From: Candidatus Yaniella excrementigallinarum
Lineage (GTDB): Bacteria > Actinomycetota > Actinomycetes > Actinomycetales > Micrococcaceae
Length of the DNA: 33,235 nucleotides
Reading direction: 5' to 3'
Assembly (NCBI GenBank): GCA_019113675.1
Contig: DXHA01000054.1
Span: 1-33,235, forward strand
Shown: positions 8,572 through 15,994 of the stretch, piece by piece
Numbering within the stretch: the stretch's first letter is position 1
Layout of the letters: each line of letters begins with the position of its first letter
Position numbers and translations under genes: made by a program
Notes under the pieces: model-generated
What the model was told of the DNA's origin: nothing
The model's input: only the letters and a program-made list of their open reading frames with translations
Databases searched by the model: none

Positions 8572-9138
8572 ATGACTTCTCAGCGCGAAGCACTGCTACT
8601 CGTTGACTTACAAAATGCTTTCTTCGATGATCCTGGCTTAGCAGAGCGCAAAGATGAAGTAATATCCGCTGCTAACCGTCTCGCAGATGCAGCCCATGAT
8701 GCCGGAATCCCGATCTTTGTTATCACCACAGTGCATAGTCGCGACCGCTCGACTTGGACTTTAAATATGTTGGAAATCGGCGAGGGGTTTTTATTTGACG
8801 GTGAAGAAGGCACCGAAGTTGTAGCCGAGCTCAACACTTCAGAGACCACTCGCATTGAAAAGACTCGCGATAGCGCCTGGTTCGCCACTGACCTACATTT
8901 GCGGCTGACCAACCTGCACATTACCAGAATCATATTAGCTGGAGTCTCCACACATGGGTGCATAGCTCAGACTACGCGGGATGCTTATGCACACAATATG
9001 CGCGCCACCATTGTGACTGACGCTGTAGCTGATGCACGTACTGAGCAGCACAGAGCCCAAGTTGCCCAGCTAGAACAAGATGGTCAAGCGACATTGGCCA
9101 CGGTGGATGAAATCATTACTGCCTGGCAGACCAACTAG
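8572..9138 (+). CDS. Isochorismatase-like cysteine hydrolase
   Basis: A 188-residue cytoplasmic hydrolase of the isochorismatase superfamily. The catalytic triad is visible: Asp12 in LLLVDLQN, Lys97 in RIEKTRDSAW, and Cys130 in GVSTHGCIAQTTRDAYAHN. The cysteine points to amidase or nicotinamidase-like chemistry on small amides or to isochorismate hydrolysis. The substrate is not identifiable, because no siderophore or NAD genes are near. The gene stands alone behind its own promoter and is closed by a bidirectional terminator shared with the convergent PAP2 gene. Confidence 0.85.
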   Translation: MTSQREALLLVDLQNAFFDDPGLAERKDEVISAANRLADAAHDAGIPIFVITTVHSRDRSTWTLNMLEIGEGFLFDGEEGTEVVAELNTSETTRIEKTRDSAWFATDLHLRLTNLHITRIILAGVSTHGCIAQTTRDAYAHNMRATIVTDAVADARTEQHRAQVAQLEQDGQATLATVDEIITAWQTN

Positions 9139-9164
9139 TGTCGACCTTTGCTTCAACAACGAAA

Positions 9165-9197
9165 ACGCCAGCCATCCGATAAAAGAATGGCTGGCGT
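9165..9197. terminator. Bidirectional hairpin terminator
   Basis: A perfect 11-bp stem (9165-9175 with 9187-9197, ACGCCAGCCAT / ATGGCTGGCGT) with an 11-nt loop lies between two convergent genes. The plus side is followed by CCGTTAAATTTTG. The minus side is followed by TTTTCGTTG, a short T-run, so it probably serves both. Confidence 0.8.
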
Positions 9198-9218
9198 CCG
9201 TTAAATTTTGAAGGGCTA

Positions 9219-10274
9219 CTAGGTTGTCACCCGATCCGGACTACTTACGACTTCCATCGGATCGAGCACAGTAGATCGATTTCGTAAAGGTTGTGCCTTC
9301 GTCACGCGTTGTCCGATGGCTACGCACATCCAGCCAATAAACACGCCGGCGATACTATCGACCACATAGTGCCAGCCAAAGTAGACGGTGGCAATAAATG
9401 TGGCTCCAAAGAAAATCCATGCGCCCCACCGAAGTATTGCATTTGATGAGGTTTTGTGGGCAAAGAGCGCAATAGCAAAGGTCACTGAGCAGTGAAGTGA
9501 GGCAAAAGCGGCCACACCGTGAATAACTTCCGCGGCCACTGGGTCCGCAAGGAACTCAAGACGATTGTCCCATAAGGTTGCTTGCAAAGCAGTAGTGCCC
9601 GTCTCGGGTAAGGCCTGATAATACTGTTGCTGATAGTAGACAGGTCCGACTGCAGGAAAAGCGTAATAGCTAATCGCACCCATGACCCAGTTCAAACTGA
9701 TAGCAGTTACAAACCATGCCCCAGTTGCCAAGTTCCGGCATAGCACCAGCACTACACCAATAGATAGTGGGATCAGTGGCATGTAGGCCAAGTAGAAAAT
9801 GGATAAGATCTCAGCGCTAACTCCTACGCCGAAAACATCCTGCATCACAAAGGCTGGGTTAACTCCACCGAACATCCACTTATCTAACTGGGCGAGTTCA
9901 GTATCCCAGAGCACACCGTCGGTGTAGATCGGCAGCACACTTTTTAGGTTGCGATATCCCACATAGCACAGATAGAAAGCGAAGAAACCGGTACCGATAT
10001 AAAAAACGCGTTTCCACGTCCATTCGTACTTTATGATTTCTAGCATCCCGCGTGGAATCGAGCGCCAGCCACAACGACGTATTGCTGCAGGAACAAGCCC
10101 GACAGCAAACAACAATAAAGCAATAAGGGGCAGGCGAATGTAGGCAGGACCCAAAAATCCTTCCGGGTCACGCATAGGGACACCGGTATGCACGGATGCT
10201 GCGATTGCACCAATGATGGTGAGGAAAGCCACACATATAATAAATGTGTAAGGCCAGCGTCGTAAGGAATTCAT
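9219..10274 (-). CDS. PAP2-family integral membrane protein (phosphatase or inositolphosphotransferase type)
   Basis: A 351-residue protein with about seven or eight membrane segments. The C-terminal third carries PAP2 motifs: FASLHCSVTFAIALF (the Ser-Leu-His block) and YFGWHYVVDSIAGV (the His-x4-Asp block). This arrangement, with a long N-terminal membrane part, resembles the PAP2_3 or inositol phosphorylceramide synthase-like group that acts on phospholipids or lipid-linked headgroups. The substrate is unknown. The ATG at 10274 is preferred to one at 10355: TATCTT sits 7 nt before it, and the first 27 residues of the longer form look non-protein-like. The gene is convergent with the isochorismatase-like gene. 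Confidence 0.8.
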   Translation of the reverse strand: MNSLRRWPYTFIICVAFLTIIGAIAASVHTGVPMRDPEGFLGPAYIRLPLIALLLFAVGLVPAAIRRCGWRSIPRGMLEIIKYEWTWKRVFYIGTGFFAFYLCYVGYRNLKSVLPIYTDGVLWDTELAQLDKWMFGGVNPAFVMQDVFGVGVSAEILSIFYLAYMPLIPLSIGVVLVLCRNLATGAWFVTAISLNWVMGAISYYAFPAVGPVYYQQQYYQALPETGTTALQATLWDNRLEFLADPVAAEVIHGVAAFASLHCSVTFAIALFAHKTSSNAILRWGAWIFFGATFIATVYFGWHYVVDSIAGVFIGWMCVAIGQRVTKAQPLRNRSTVLDPMEVVSSPDRVTT

Positions 10275-10281
10275 CTGAACT

Positions 10282-10287
10282 AAGATA
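10282..10287 (-). promoter_or_regulatory. -10 box for a leaderless transcript
   Basis: On the minus strand TATCTT lies 7 nt before the ATG at 10274. Confidence 0.45.
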
Positions 10288-10718
10288 CCTCGAAAAACCT
10301 TGTTGTCATACTTTTTTAGTTCGGCACCTTTTGGTTTTTGCCTACATACGCGCACTCATGCCGATGCTCGTATGTTAACAATACTTGGCGTGTCGGAATT
10401 TTAACTTGTCTTTGTAGTTTGACATAGCCTCAGGAGATCTTACCATTACTTGTTGAACGGCGTGCTTCAACCTCGCCGGATTTTTCACTTGATACGAACA
10501 AATGTGCGGTAAATAACAGCACTTACTGGAGTAAACGCTAATTTACTTGGCTTCATGCACTTCAGATACTTACATGATGAGGTATCACCAAAGTAATCGC
10601 CACGTAGCTCTTGGTGGATAATAAAGACGGCGCTTAGATAGCTTGGCTGAAGGTACAGCAACCAGACAAGTAGCGTTCTATTTACGAGTATTGGCACAAT
10701 TCGACCTGGAGGTGCATC
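10288..10718. other. AT-rich intergenic region with no recognisable gene
   Basis: This 431-base stretch is divergent between the PAP2 gene and the next membrane protein. Open frames inside it are short and not protein-like. The only structure seen is a 6-bp inverted repeat, GTTGAA / TTCAAC (10452-10457 and 10466-10471, 8-nt spacer), which could be a regulator site. It would be expected by chance often enough that I give it little weight. Confidence 0.4.
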
Positions 10719-11468
10719 GTGGCAGGTTCTTTCCGGCGGGCAATCGCTTTAGTCTCTGCTCTTGTACTGATTGGTATCGTTATCTGGCTCGACGTCACTA
10801 CGACTATCTGGCAAGAGCTTGTAATTCTCTCTGGGCTTGCCGCAGGGTTGGTTACTTTCCTGCTCACATCGCTGTTCCTCGATCGTTTCATCCAGCGTGC
10901 CACACAAAGACACTGGGCTCCGGTAACTCGTCTTGCTTTAACTGAAGTTCTTCATCAGCTAGCCGACGAAGAACATAGCGAACTAAGTCAAGGGCATGTC
11001 GCACCGCGACAACTGCCTACACTCAGTGAATCCTTCAACAAAAGTGCACTTTTGGACGATACAGAATCTTTGCGTACTCTTGTCGAACAGGAACGTAGCC
11101 ACATTGCAACTGTGCTTGGTACATGGTGGAACTTCTTATCAGCCACGTCGGACGCCGATGGGCTTATTCGTCACATCGCTGACGCGACCCTACTGTTTGA
11201 TCATGTACGTGACGCATCATTAGAACTGGACGAGGCTCTTCAACGGGCGCCACAACAGCAAATAGATGAACACTCGCATGATGTTTTGGCAACCTTAAAT
11301 AACCGGGTAGTAACCTGCAATAAGTCAATCGCCCACATTGTAACGGAAATATCAGAACGGCTTGCCACAGATCCCACTACCCTGAGTCAGGAAGCGCAAC
11401 AAACATTAGCGCGCCTGAAAACTTTCGAGCATCGACACAGCGATCAGATAGATGGTTCCCACAGCTAA
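10719..11468 (+). CDS. Hypothetical membrane protein with helical cytoplasmic domain
   Basis: A 249-residue protein I do not recognise. Two hydrophobic segments (about residues 7-25 and 30-50) form an N-terminal hairpin. The rest is hydrophilic, rich in Leu, Glu, Gln and His, and probably all helical, with a possible coiled coil around 80-240. The GTG at 10719 is supported by CTGGAGG 7 nt upstream. It has no operon partner: a 431-base gap lies before it and decayed sequence after it. Confidence 0.7.
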   Translation: MAGSFRRAIALVSALVLIGIVIWLDVTTTIWQELVILSGLAAGLVTFLLTSLFLDRFIQRATQRHWAPVTRLALTEVLHQLADEEHSELSQGHVAPRQLPTLSESFNKSALLDDTESLRTLVEQERSHIATVLGTWWNFLSATSDADGLIRHIADATLLFDHVRDASLELDEALQRAPQQQIDEHSHDVLATLNNRVVTCNKSIAHIVTEISERLATDPTTLSQEAQQTLARLKTFEHRHSDQIDGSHS

Positions 11469-11685
11469 TACGGTCTATGTCGTTGGCTACAAGTCTTTCC
11501 GACAGAAACGTGGGTGAATTTTATCGGACTTATTCACCCGAGAAGCAGCTGGACAAGTTTCACATGAGTCGTTAGAAGGCTAGCCCTGACAAAATTATGG
11601 CCACTTGTGCACTTTGAGATTTCATAAGTAACCGTCGGAACGCCTCAAAGGTATTGCGAGCGCAAAGCACATTGGCTTTCAGTTT
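11469..11685. other. Intergenic stretch with a weak hairpin
   Basis: No gene is seen. A perfect 7-bp inverted repeat, GGGTGAA / TTCACCC (11513-11519 and 11534-11540), lies 45 nt after the preceding stop. It may end that transcript, but no T-run follows. Confidence 0.3.
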
Positions 11686-11814
11686 CTACCTGCGCTCCGC
11701 CTCGGCCTTCACGGCCTCGACGTAGGAGGCAGATCCGCCTTCGAAAGTCTGACGCGACGCTTCTTTCGTAGAGTTCACGGCCCGATATTCTTGCCAGTTG
11801 GGCGTAATACCTCC
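11686..11814 (-). pseudogene. Short high-GC coding remnant, C-terminal end only
   Basis: This minus-strand frame encodes about 42 residues ending in EGGSASYVEAVKAEAERR before a TAG at 11686-11688. Codon use is strongly GC-rich in third positions and the end looks like a natural helical C-terminus. Upstream the frame is closed by two successive TGA codons and there is no good start, although a GTG at 11778 would give 30 residues. It might be the tail of a small DNA-binding or antitoxin-like protein, but that is a guess. Confidence 0.3.
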
Positions 11815-12354
11815 TCATCAGCATTTTGAAGGTTTGCGCCGTCTGTAAGACTTCGGGAGTTTCCATGGAACAAATGTTCCATAAGTCTGTGACATCGCCG
11901 CGACTGACAGTTCCCTAAAAGCACATGAGCTTGGCCGCGATTCACCCTCAGCAAGCGCCTTCGGACCTCTCGGATCAGAAGTAATATGCCTCCGGTGCCT
12001 AACAAGACGGTTACGAGGATACCAACGGGCATCTCCCAGTGCTGCTCATAGCGACGGAATACCTCCAACCCCTGCTTGTGGAAGACGATAATCATCACGC
12101 CGGACCCACTCATCGCCAAACAGCAGATGATTGCCAGCACGCTCGATAAACCTCTGCCTACCTGGTCTAACGGCGCGAAAAATACCGGCAAACAAACATG
12201 TCCCGAAGAATGGGATCCCGACAAGCGACACCTTCGGAGTACCGAACACGTATTGGTCTAAAACCACAAGAACAGCAAGGATTTCGGAGATGATCACTAT
12301 AAGTATGCCCTCACGACGGTGCCTACCCAGGCGGTTGTTCGATTCGATGTTCAT
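11775..12354 (-). pseudogene. Frameshifted small membrane protein
   Basis: Two overlapping minus-strand frames each look like half of one four-segment membrane protein. The first, from ATG 12354 (GGGGGTGG upstream), has hydrophobic segments ILIVIISEILAVLVVL and VSLVGIPFFGTCLFAGIF. It then turns into Arg-rich nonsense. The second continues with SSVLAIICCLAMSGSGVMII and MPVGILVTVLLGTGGILLLI and stops at 11775. The switch must fall at about 12140-12190, where a run of five A/T (12178-12182) is the obvious slip site. It may be a pseudogene or a sequencing indel. The family is not recognised. Confidence 0.5.
11865..11882. repeat. 18-bp palindrome
   Basis: ATGGAACA-AA-TGTTCCAT is a perfect 8-bp inverted repeat with a 2-base centre, located inside the decayed membrane-protein region. 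It resembles a dimeric regulator site but has no promoter next to it. It may be coincidental. Confidence 0.35.
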
Positions 12355-12451
12355 GTACCACCCCCAAAAGCCTCACGCTGAAGTCGCTCTCCACCGCGGC
12401 CATGGGGAGTTTTCCCCGTTCGTCGCAGGTTGCTACGGTAGCTCCACGGAG

Positions 12452-12859
12452 ATGACCCGAGCGCAGCAGACATATTTCGCAGCCACGAAGCGCAATGGTG
12501 ACATGCGCTTCAACGTGAACGACCTGATCCTGCCCGAGCGCGTCCTGGACCCGGACGAGACCGTGTACGACGTCGCCATGGGAGGGTTGAACTCCGACAC
12601 CTTTCCCCTGGTGCTCGTCACCGATCGGCGCGTGATCCACACCAAGGACCAACCCTGGCGCCGCTGGCGGATCCTGCAGGAAGCCCCCTGGGCGGATATT
12701 CTCGGGGCCGAGGTCGAGGCGAGACTGCTGTCGGGCCGCCTACGGGTTCGGATCCGGGGCGGCAAGGACATCCGGCTGGGCCTGCGCGACCGGGAACGGC
12801 CGGAGGCGGTCGCGGGCCTGATCCGCCATCTGGTGAACGGAGGCGCGCCCCCTCTGTGA
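12452..12859 (+). CDS. PH-domain-like small protein
   Basis: A 135-residue cytoplasmic protein. The segment VLVTDRRVIHTK, preceded by PDETVYDVAMGG and followed by a basic WRRWRI turn and alternating beta strands, has the look of a bacterial pleckstrin-homology-like fold (the YokE/bPH group). The final helix ends in GLIRHLVNGGAPPL. These domains scaffold or bind ligands; no activity can be named. The ATG at 12452 follows ACGGAG closely. A second ATG at 12503 is possible and would still keep the core domain. Its GC content (about 70% in places) is far above its neighbours, so it is probably transferred. Confidence 0.6.
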   Translation: MTRAQQTYFAATKRNGDMRFNVNDLILPERVLDPDETVYDVAMGGLNSDTFPLVLVTDRRVIHTKDQPWRRWRILQEAPWADILGAEVEARLLSGRLRVRIRGGKDIRLGLRDRERPEAVAGLIRHLVNGGAPPL

Positions 12860-12913
12860 GAAAGATGTCAGTTGAAAAACCTAAATTCCACCGAGGGCCG
12901 GCACGGAGAGACG

Positions 12914-13420
12914 TCACTGACCGGACTGCAACTCCTTGAAGTAGCGAGCAACCGGCCAACGAACGAAGCCATCAGACTCATACAAGGCGCGCGCGGGGCC
13001 GTGTCCGGAATCATCACCAGTCTCGACCATGATCATCCTCATGCCTGCCGTCCGGGCACGCTCGTAGGCACGCTCCAGCAGTGCCCGTCCCACGCTCATC
13101 CCCTGCCGCGAGGGGTTGACCACAATCAAGTAGACCTCACCCATAGAATCCTCAGGGTGGAGTCGTGTACATACCCATCCCACGGGTTCATCCTCGAGAA
13201 CGGCAATATCCACGTTCTCCGGTTCGAGATCCAGCACGGCCGCCAATTCGGCATACTGCCTCATCTCCCACCCATCCGGATAGAAGGAGTCGTAGACGAA
13301 ACTGGGCACATCCGCTTTCATCCGCGGAAATACGGGAATCCAGGCGCGGATGGCGAGATCCAGTAGATCACTTCGGTGCCCGATGTCATACGCAATGATG
13401 TCGAGTCCTTCGCTGCTCAT
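12914..13420 (-). CDS. GNAT family N-acetyltransferase
   Basis: A 168-residue acetyl-CoA-dependent acetyltransferase. The core strand VYLIVVNPSRQG and acetyl-CoA pyrophosphate loop RQGMSVGRALLERA (Q/R-x-x-G-x-G/A type) are clear. They are followed by the usual ALYESDGFVRWP helix-strand at the C-terminus. The substrate is unknown. Its ATG overlaps the stop of the shortened HigA by four bases (ATGA, 13417-13420), so it is translated in tandem with it. That coupling and its size are like GNAT toxins, but the usual ribbon-helix-helix antitoxin is not seen, and most GNATs of this kind are ordinary acetyltransferases. Confidence 0.82.
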   Translation of the reverse strand: MSSEGLDIIAYDIGHRSDLLDLAIRAWIPVFPRMKADVPSFVYDSFYPDGWEMRQYAELAAVLDLEPENVDIAVLEDEPVGWVCTRLHPEDSMGEVYLIVVNPSRQGMSVGRALLERAYERARTAGMRMIMVETGDDSGHGPARALYESDGFVRWPVARYFKELQSGQ

Positions 13421-13647
13421 ACTGTCGCCAAAGGCTCGATGGAGTCAATGGGACCCGTCTTTCTACGCTCGACCAGCAGTTCGTAGTGGTACTGGACGGT
13501 CATCCAGATCTCCGCGGAAGTTCCGAAGTACTTGGCCAGCTTGTTCTGCGTGGTCCCGAGGTCCTCGATGAAGTCCTCCATCAGGATCTCTCCCGGATGG
13601 ATCGGCTCGATCAGAACAGCCTCAGTGGTAGTCGAAGAGTTCGACAT
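13417..13647 (-). CDS. higA: HigA-type antitoxin with part of the helix-turn-helix deleted
   Basis: A 76-residue protein beginning IHPGEILMEDFIEDLG after a short tail, then TTQNKLA joined directly to KYFGTSAEIWMTVQYHYEL. Full-length HigA proteins (about 100 residues) carry roughly 30 residues between those two points, including the recognition helix. The sequence looks like a deletion between two LA-K repeats (CTGGCCAAG at 13531-13539). The C-terminal SIEPL is family-like. Start 13647 is chosen because GGAGGT lies 7 nt upstream; an ATG at 13662 would add five residues. It overlaps the upstream toxin remnant by 26 nt and the GNAT gene by four. DNA binding is probably lost; whether it still binds a toxin is open. 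Confidence 0.7.
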   Translation of the reverse strand: MSNSSTTTEAVLIEPIHPGEILMEDFIEDLGTTQNKLAKYFGTSAEIWMTVQYHYELLVERRKTGPIDSIEPLATV

Positions 13648-13768
13648 CTTCCGCACCTCCATCTCTCCAGACGAAGCAGAGCCGCCACTGCGAGTTCACA
13701 CGGCTGCTGTGCTGCCCGCGCCGATCGCCGACTAGACGCTCCGAACGATCTGATCGCACGATCAGCAT
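13622..13768 (-). pseudogene. higB: HigB-type toxin with internal deletion (48 residues)
   Basis: An open frame from ATG 13768 to TGA 13622 starts MLIVRSDRSERL and runs straight into VGDRRGQHSSRVNSQWRLCF, ending DVELFDYH. The second part is the C-terminal half of HigB (the RelE/ParE-like mRNA interferase), including the terminal Asp-Tyr-His that in Proteus HigB belongs to the active site. Full HigB is about 92 residues, so about 45 are missing between ERL and GDR. The position of the catalytic lysine just before GDR is valine here. The frame is intact across the junction. The toxin is expected to be inactive. It starts 21 nt after the ychF stop on the same strand. Confidence 0.65.
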
Positions 13769-13788
13769 AACGGAACGCGTCAATAACG

Positions 13789-14874
13789 CTACACGTTAAA
13801 TCGGAACTCCACGACGTCGCCGTCTTGCATCAGGTAGTCCTTACCTTCCAGTCGAACTTTTCCTCGCGCCTTTGCTTCAGCCATGGACCCGGCCTCAACA
13901 AGGTCATCAAAGGATACAATTTCGGCACGGATGAAGCCTCGTTGGAAGTCTGTATGAATCACTCCGGCGGCCTCCGGGGCAGTATCGCCTTTGTGGATTG
14001 TCCAGGCACGTGCTTCTTTTGGTCCGGCAGTCAGATAAGTCTGTAAACCTAGCGTTTCAAACCCAACACGGGCCAGCTGATCCATTCCCGATTCTTCTTT
14101 CCCTGCCATCTCCAACATTTCCTGAGCCTCGTCCTCGGACAACTCTACGAGCTCAGCTTCAAATTGCGCGTCTAGGAATACAGCATGTGCCGGTGCAACC
14201 AAGTCACGTAGTTCTTGTTGGTGTGCTTCGTCAGCGAGTACTTCGTCATCGGAATTGAATACGTATATGAAGGGCTTTGCGGTTAAAAGATTGAGCTCTT
14301 GTAGGTGCTCCATCTCTAACTTTTCCGATTCGATGCTGGAATAGATAGTATTTCCGCGCTCAAGTACCGTTTGGGCAGCCAGCATGGCGTCCAGTACTGC
14401 TTTGTCTCGCTTTTTACCTTTAACTTCTTTTTCAATCCGGGGAATGGCGCGCTCTAGTGTTTGCATGTCAGCAAGCACTAGCTCGGTATTGATAGTTTCC
14501 ATATCCGATGCTGGGTTGATCTGACCATCAACGTGCATAACATCGGAGTCTTCAAATACACGCACCACTTGGGCGATTGCCGATGATTCACGAATGTTGG
14601 CAAGGAATTGGTTACCTAAGCCTTCACCTTCTGAAGCACCCTTGACAATACCGGCGATGTCAACGAAATCTACGGTGGCTGGCAAGATTTTTTGAGAACC
14701 AAAGATCTCAGCGAGTTTCTCCAGCCGTTTATCCGGTAGATTGACGATCCCGACGTTAGGGTCAATGGTCGCAAACGGGTAGTTCGCGGCTAAAACTGTC
14801 TGGCGAGTGAGAGCATTAAATAACGTTGACTTACCGACATTGGGCAGTCCGACAAAACCAATTGATAAAGACAC
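13789..14874 (-). CDS. ychF: Redox-regulated ATPase YchF (Obg-family P-loop NTPase)
   Basis: A 361-residue cytoplasmic NTPase that hydrolyses ATP rather than GTP and interacts with the ribosome and catalase in studied bacteria. The P-loop is G9-LPNVGKS-T17, the switch [20 protein letters not shown] follows, and a helical insertion fills the middle. The TGS domain at the C-terminus contains [17 protein letters not shown] and ends VVEFRFNV. Length matches E. coli YchF. The GTG at 14874 is preferred to the TTG at 14880, because TAGAGT lies 7 nt before it and the N-terminus then matches the family. The accessory patch begins immediately behind its stop. Confidence 0.95.
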   Translation of the reverse strand: MSLSIGFVGLPNVGKSTLFNALTRQTVLAANYPFATIDPNVGIVNLPDKRLEKLAEIFGSQKILPATVDFVDIAGIVKGASEGEGLGNQFLANIRESSAIAQVVRVFEDSDVMHVDGQINPASDMETINTELVLADMQTLERAIPRIEKEVKGKKRDKAVLDAMLAAQTVLERGNTIYSSIESEKLEMEHLQELNLLTAKPFIYVFNSDDEVLADEAHQQELRDLVAPAHAVFLDAQFEAELVELSEDEAQEMLEMAGKEESGMDQLARVGFETLGLQTYLTAGPKEARAWTIHKGDTAPEAAGVIHTDFQRGFIRAEIVSFDDLVEAGSMAEAKARGKVRLEGKDYLMQDGDVVEFRFNV

Positions 14875-14881
14875 GGGCAAT

Positions 14882-14887
14882 ACTCTA
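14882..14887 (-). promoter_or_regulatory. -10 box for a leaderless ychF transcript
   Basis: On the minus strand TAGAGT lies 7 nt before the GTG at 14874; no Shine-Dalgarno sequence is present. Confidence 0.4.
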
Positions 14888-14987
14888 CCTTGTCAATACG
14901 ACTCAGTTTATGCTGGCGCGTATTTTGCACCCTCCGCTAAATCGAGGATTTACATCGCGGGTTTAGTGCCTGCGCACCTAGAATCAC

Positions 14988-15524
14988 TTAGGCCGCCAAG
15001 TAATCTTCGGGCTCGAGGTCGTATCCGAATGCCCATGGCGTTTCAATTTCGTCACGAAATAAATATCCATGATTCCAATCAATAAGTTGGTCTAAAAGAT
15101 CATCTAAGGATGTGGCGCATTGGGGCGCCAGCGTTACGTAGTCAAAAACGATTGGCCAAACTAAGACAGTCTGGCCAATAAACCTATCCGCGAGTAACCA
15201 TCCTGGATTTTCGTCTCGCAAGTCGGTTATAAGTTGCTGCGCACCGCTGGTAATGTCAACTGCCAAGCGTGCCAGAGTGGTGTTATATAAAAGTTGCTCG
15301 CCGAAATATACCGTGAGACCACGTATCAAGCTTTTGGAGGTCGCGGTGATCCTACCGTCTTTATATTTCAAACGATCAGTAACAAAGTTGGCGAAATCTG
15401 CCATCGTTACACACTTATGGTCCCGACCAATTTTTTCGAATCGTTTGACATCCTGACGAATGCTGGTTTTCTCTCGACGGGTAAATGACCGAGGTCTAAC
15501 ATGTATATCTTGCCCTATAGTCAC
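14988..15524 (-). CDS. Hypothetical protein
   Basis: A 178-residue soluble protein I cannot place. It has a basic N-terminus (RRE, RFEKIGRDHK) and a central stretch LTVYFGEQLLYNTTLARLAV. A Trp-rich part follows (ENPGWLLADRF and VWPIVFDYVTLAP), then an acidic C-terminus ending in EPEDYLAA. No signal peptide or membrane segment is seen. The GTG at 15524 is well supported: GAGGAG lies 6 nt upstream. It sits 113 nt before ychF on the same strand and 115 nt after the thioredoxin stop. The pattern of YFGE and WP-x-VFDYV is vaguely like DUF3806-type proteins, but I would not name it so. Confidence 0.65.
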   Translation of the reverse strand: MTIGQDIHVRPRSFTRREKTSIRQDVKRFEKIGRDHKCVTMADFANFVTDRLKYKDGRITATSKSLIRGLTVYFGEQLLYNTTLARLAVDITSGAQQLITDLRDENPGWLLADRFIGQTVLVWPIVFDYVTLAPQCATSLDDLLDQLIDWNHGYLFRDEIETPWAFGYDLEPEDYLAA

Positions 15525-15639
15525 TTCTAGCTCCTCTTCCGTTTGAACCGATATGAGTAACTAGAGTGTGGCAGAAATTACATAACCATAAATGGCCAAT
15601 CAGAGCGATTGTGGATAACTTTGCAGATATTCCCGACCA

Positions 15640-15981
15640 TCATTCATTGCTAGATGCCCGGGCTTGAATTTGCTCGATAATCTGGATTAGCTGACGGCGA
15701 GTCGTCACACCAGATTTGGCAAATATATGTTTGCCGTCCCGAAAAACCACTACTGTTGGCAAGGATTGCACGCCCATAATTGCCGCGAGTTGTTGGTGCT
15801 TATCGGTATTGACGGTACCAAAGATAACGTCATCAAAATGTGCCGCAACGTCCTTAAACACCGGAGCGAACCGTGCACATGTTGTACACCAGGGAGCCCA
15901 AAAATCGACAACAACTACCGGATTGTTTTCCACCGTTGGACCAAGCGAGCCCAGGCTAAGTTCTTGGATTGCATACTCCAC
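15640..15981 (-). CDS. Thioredoxin-like protein with a CTTC active site
   Basis: A 113-residue thioredoxin fold protein for thiol-disulfide exchange in the cytoplasm. The active site is W31-C32-T-T-C35 in the context VVDFWAPWCTTCARFAP. The cis-proline loop reads GVQSLPTVVVFRDGK. The classic dipeptide between the cysteines is Gly-Pro, so the redox potential may differ. A start at GTG 15981 gives a normal-length N-terminus but has no visible ribosome binding site. A perfect 16-bp hairpin lies 14 nt upstream. The SDR gene precedes it on the same strand by 59 nt. Confidence 0.85.
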   Translation of the reverse strand: MEYAIQELSLGSLGPTVENNPVVVVDFWAPWCTTCARFAPVFKDVAAHFDDVIFGTVNTDKHQQLAAIMGVQSLPTVVVFRDGKHIFAKSGVTTRRQLIQIIEQIQARASSNE

Positions 15982-15994
15982 ACGGTTGGTTAAC

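Larger units (their letters stand above)
11686..13788. other. Accessory patch of foreign-looking, partly decayed genes next to ychF
   Basis: Between an unknown membrane protein and the 3' end of ychF lie two damaged reading frames, a PH-domain gene, a GNAT gene and a shortened HigBA pair. The base composition of the gene-bearing part differs from its surroundings. For example 12721-12780 counts 43 G/C of 60 (72%), whereas 14281-14340 inside ychF counts 26 of 60 (43%). No integrase, transposase, tRNA or flanking direct repeat was found, so the way it arrived is unknown. The presence of both degraded and open genes suggests an old acquisition under erosion. Confidence 0.55.

Noticed and set aside
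10452-10471. GTTGAA/TTCAAC inverted repeat as an operator
   Set aside because: Six-base arms with an eight-base gap are common by chance; no regulator gene is adjacent.
11513-11540. GGGTGAA/TTCACCC hairpin as a transposon end
   Set aside because: No partner repeat or transposase fragment was found nearby.
12131-12451. Upstream extension of the PH-domain gene
   Set aside because: The added residues are antisense to the decayed membrane protein and are not protein-like; composition changes at about 12450.
15610-15618. Exact DnaA-box match (TTATCCACA on the minus strand)
   Set aside because: A single copy of a 9-mer is expected about once in four windows of this size; no second box, AT-rich unwinding region or replication gene is nearby.
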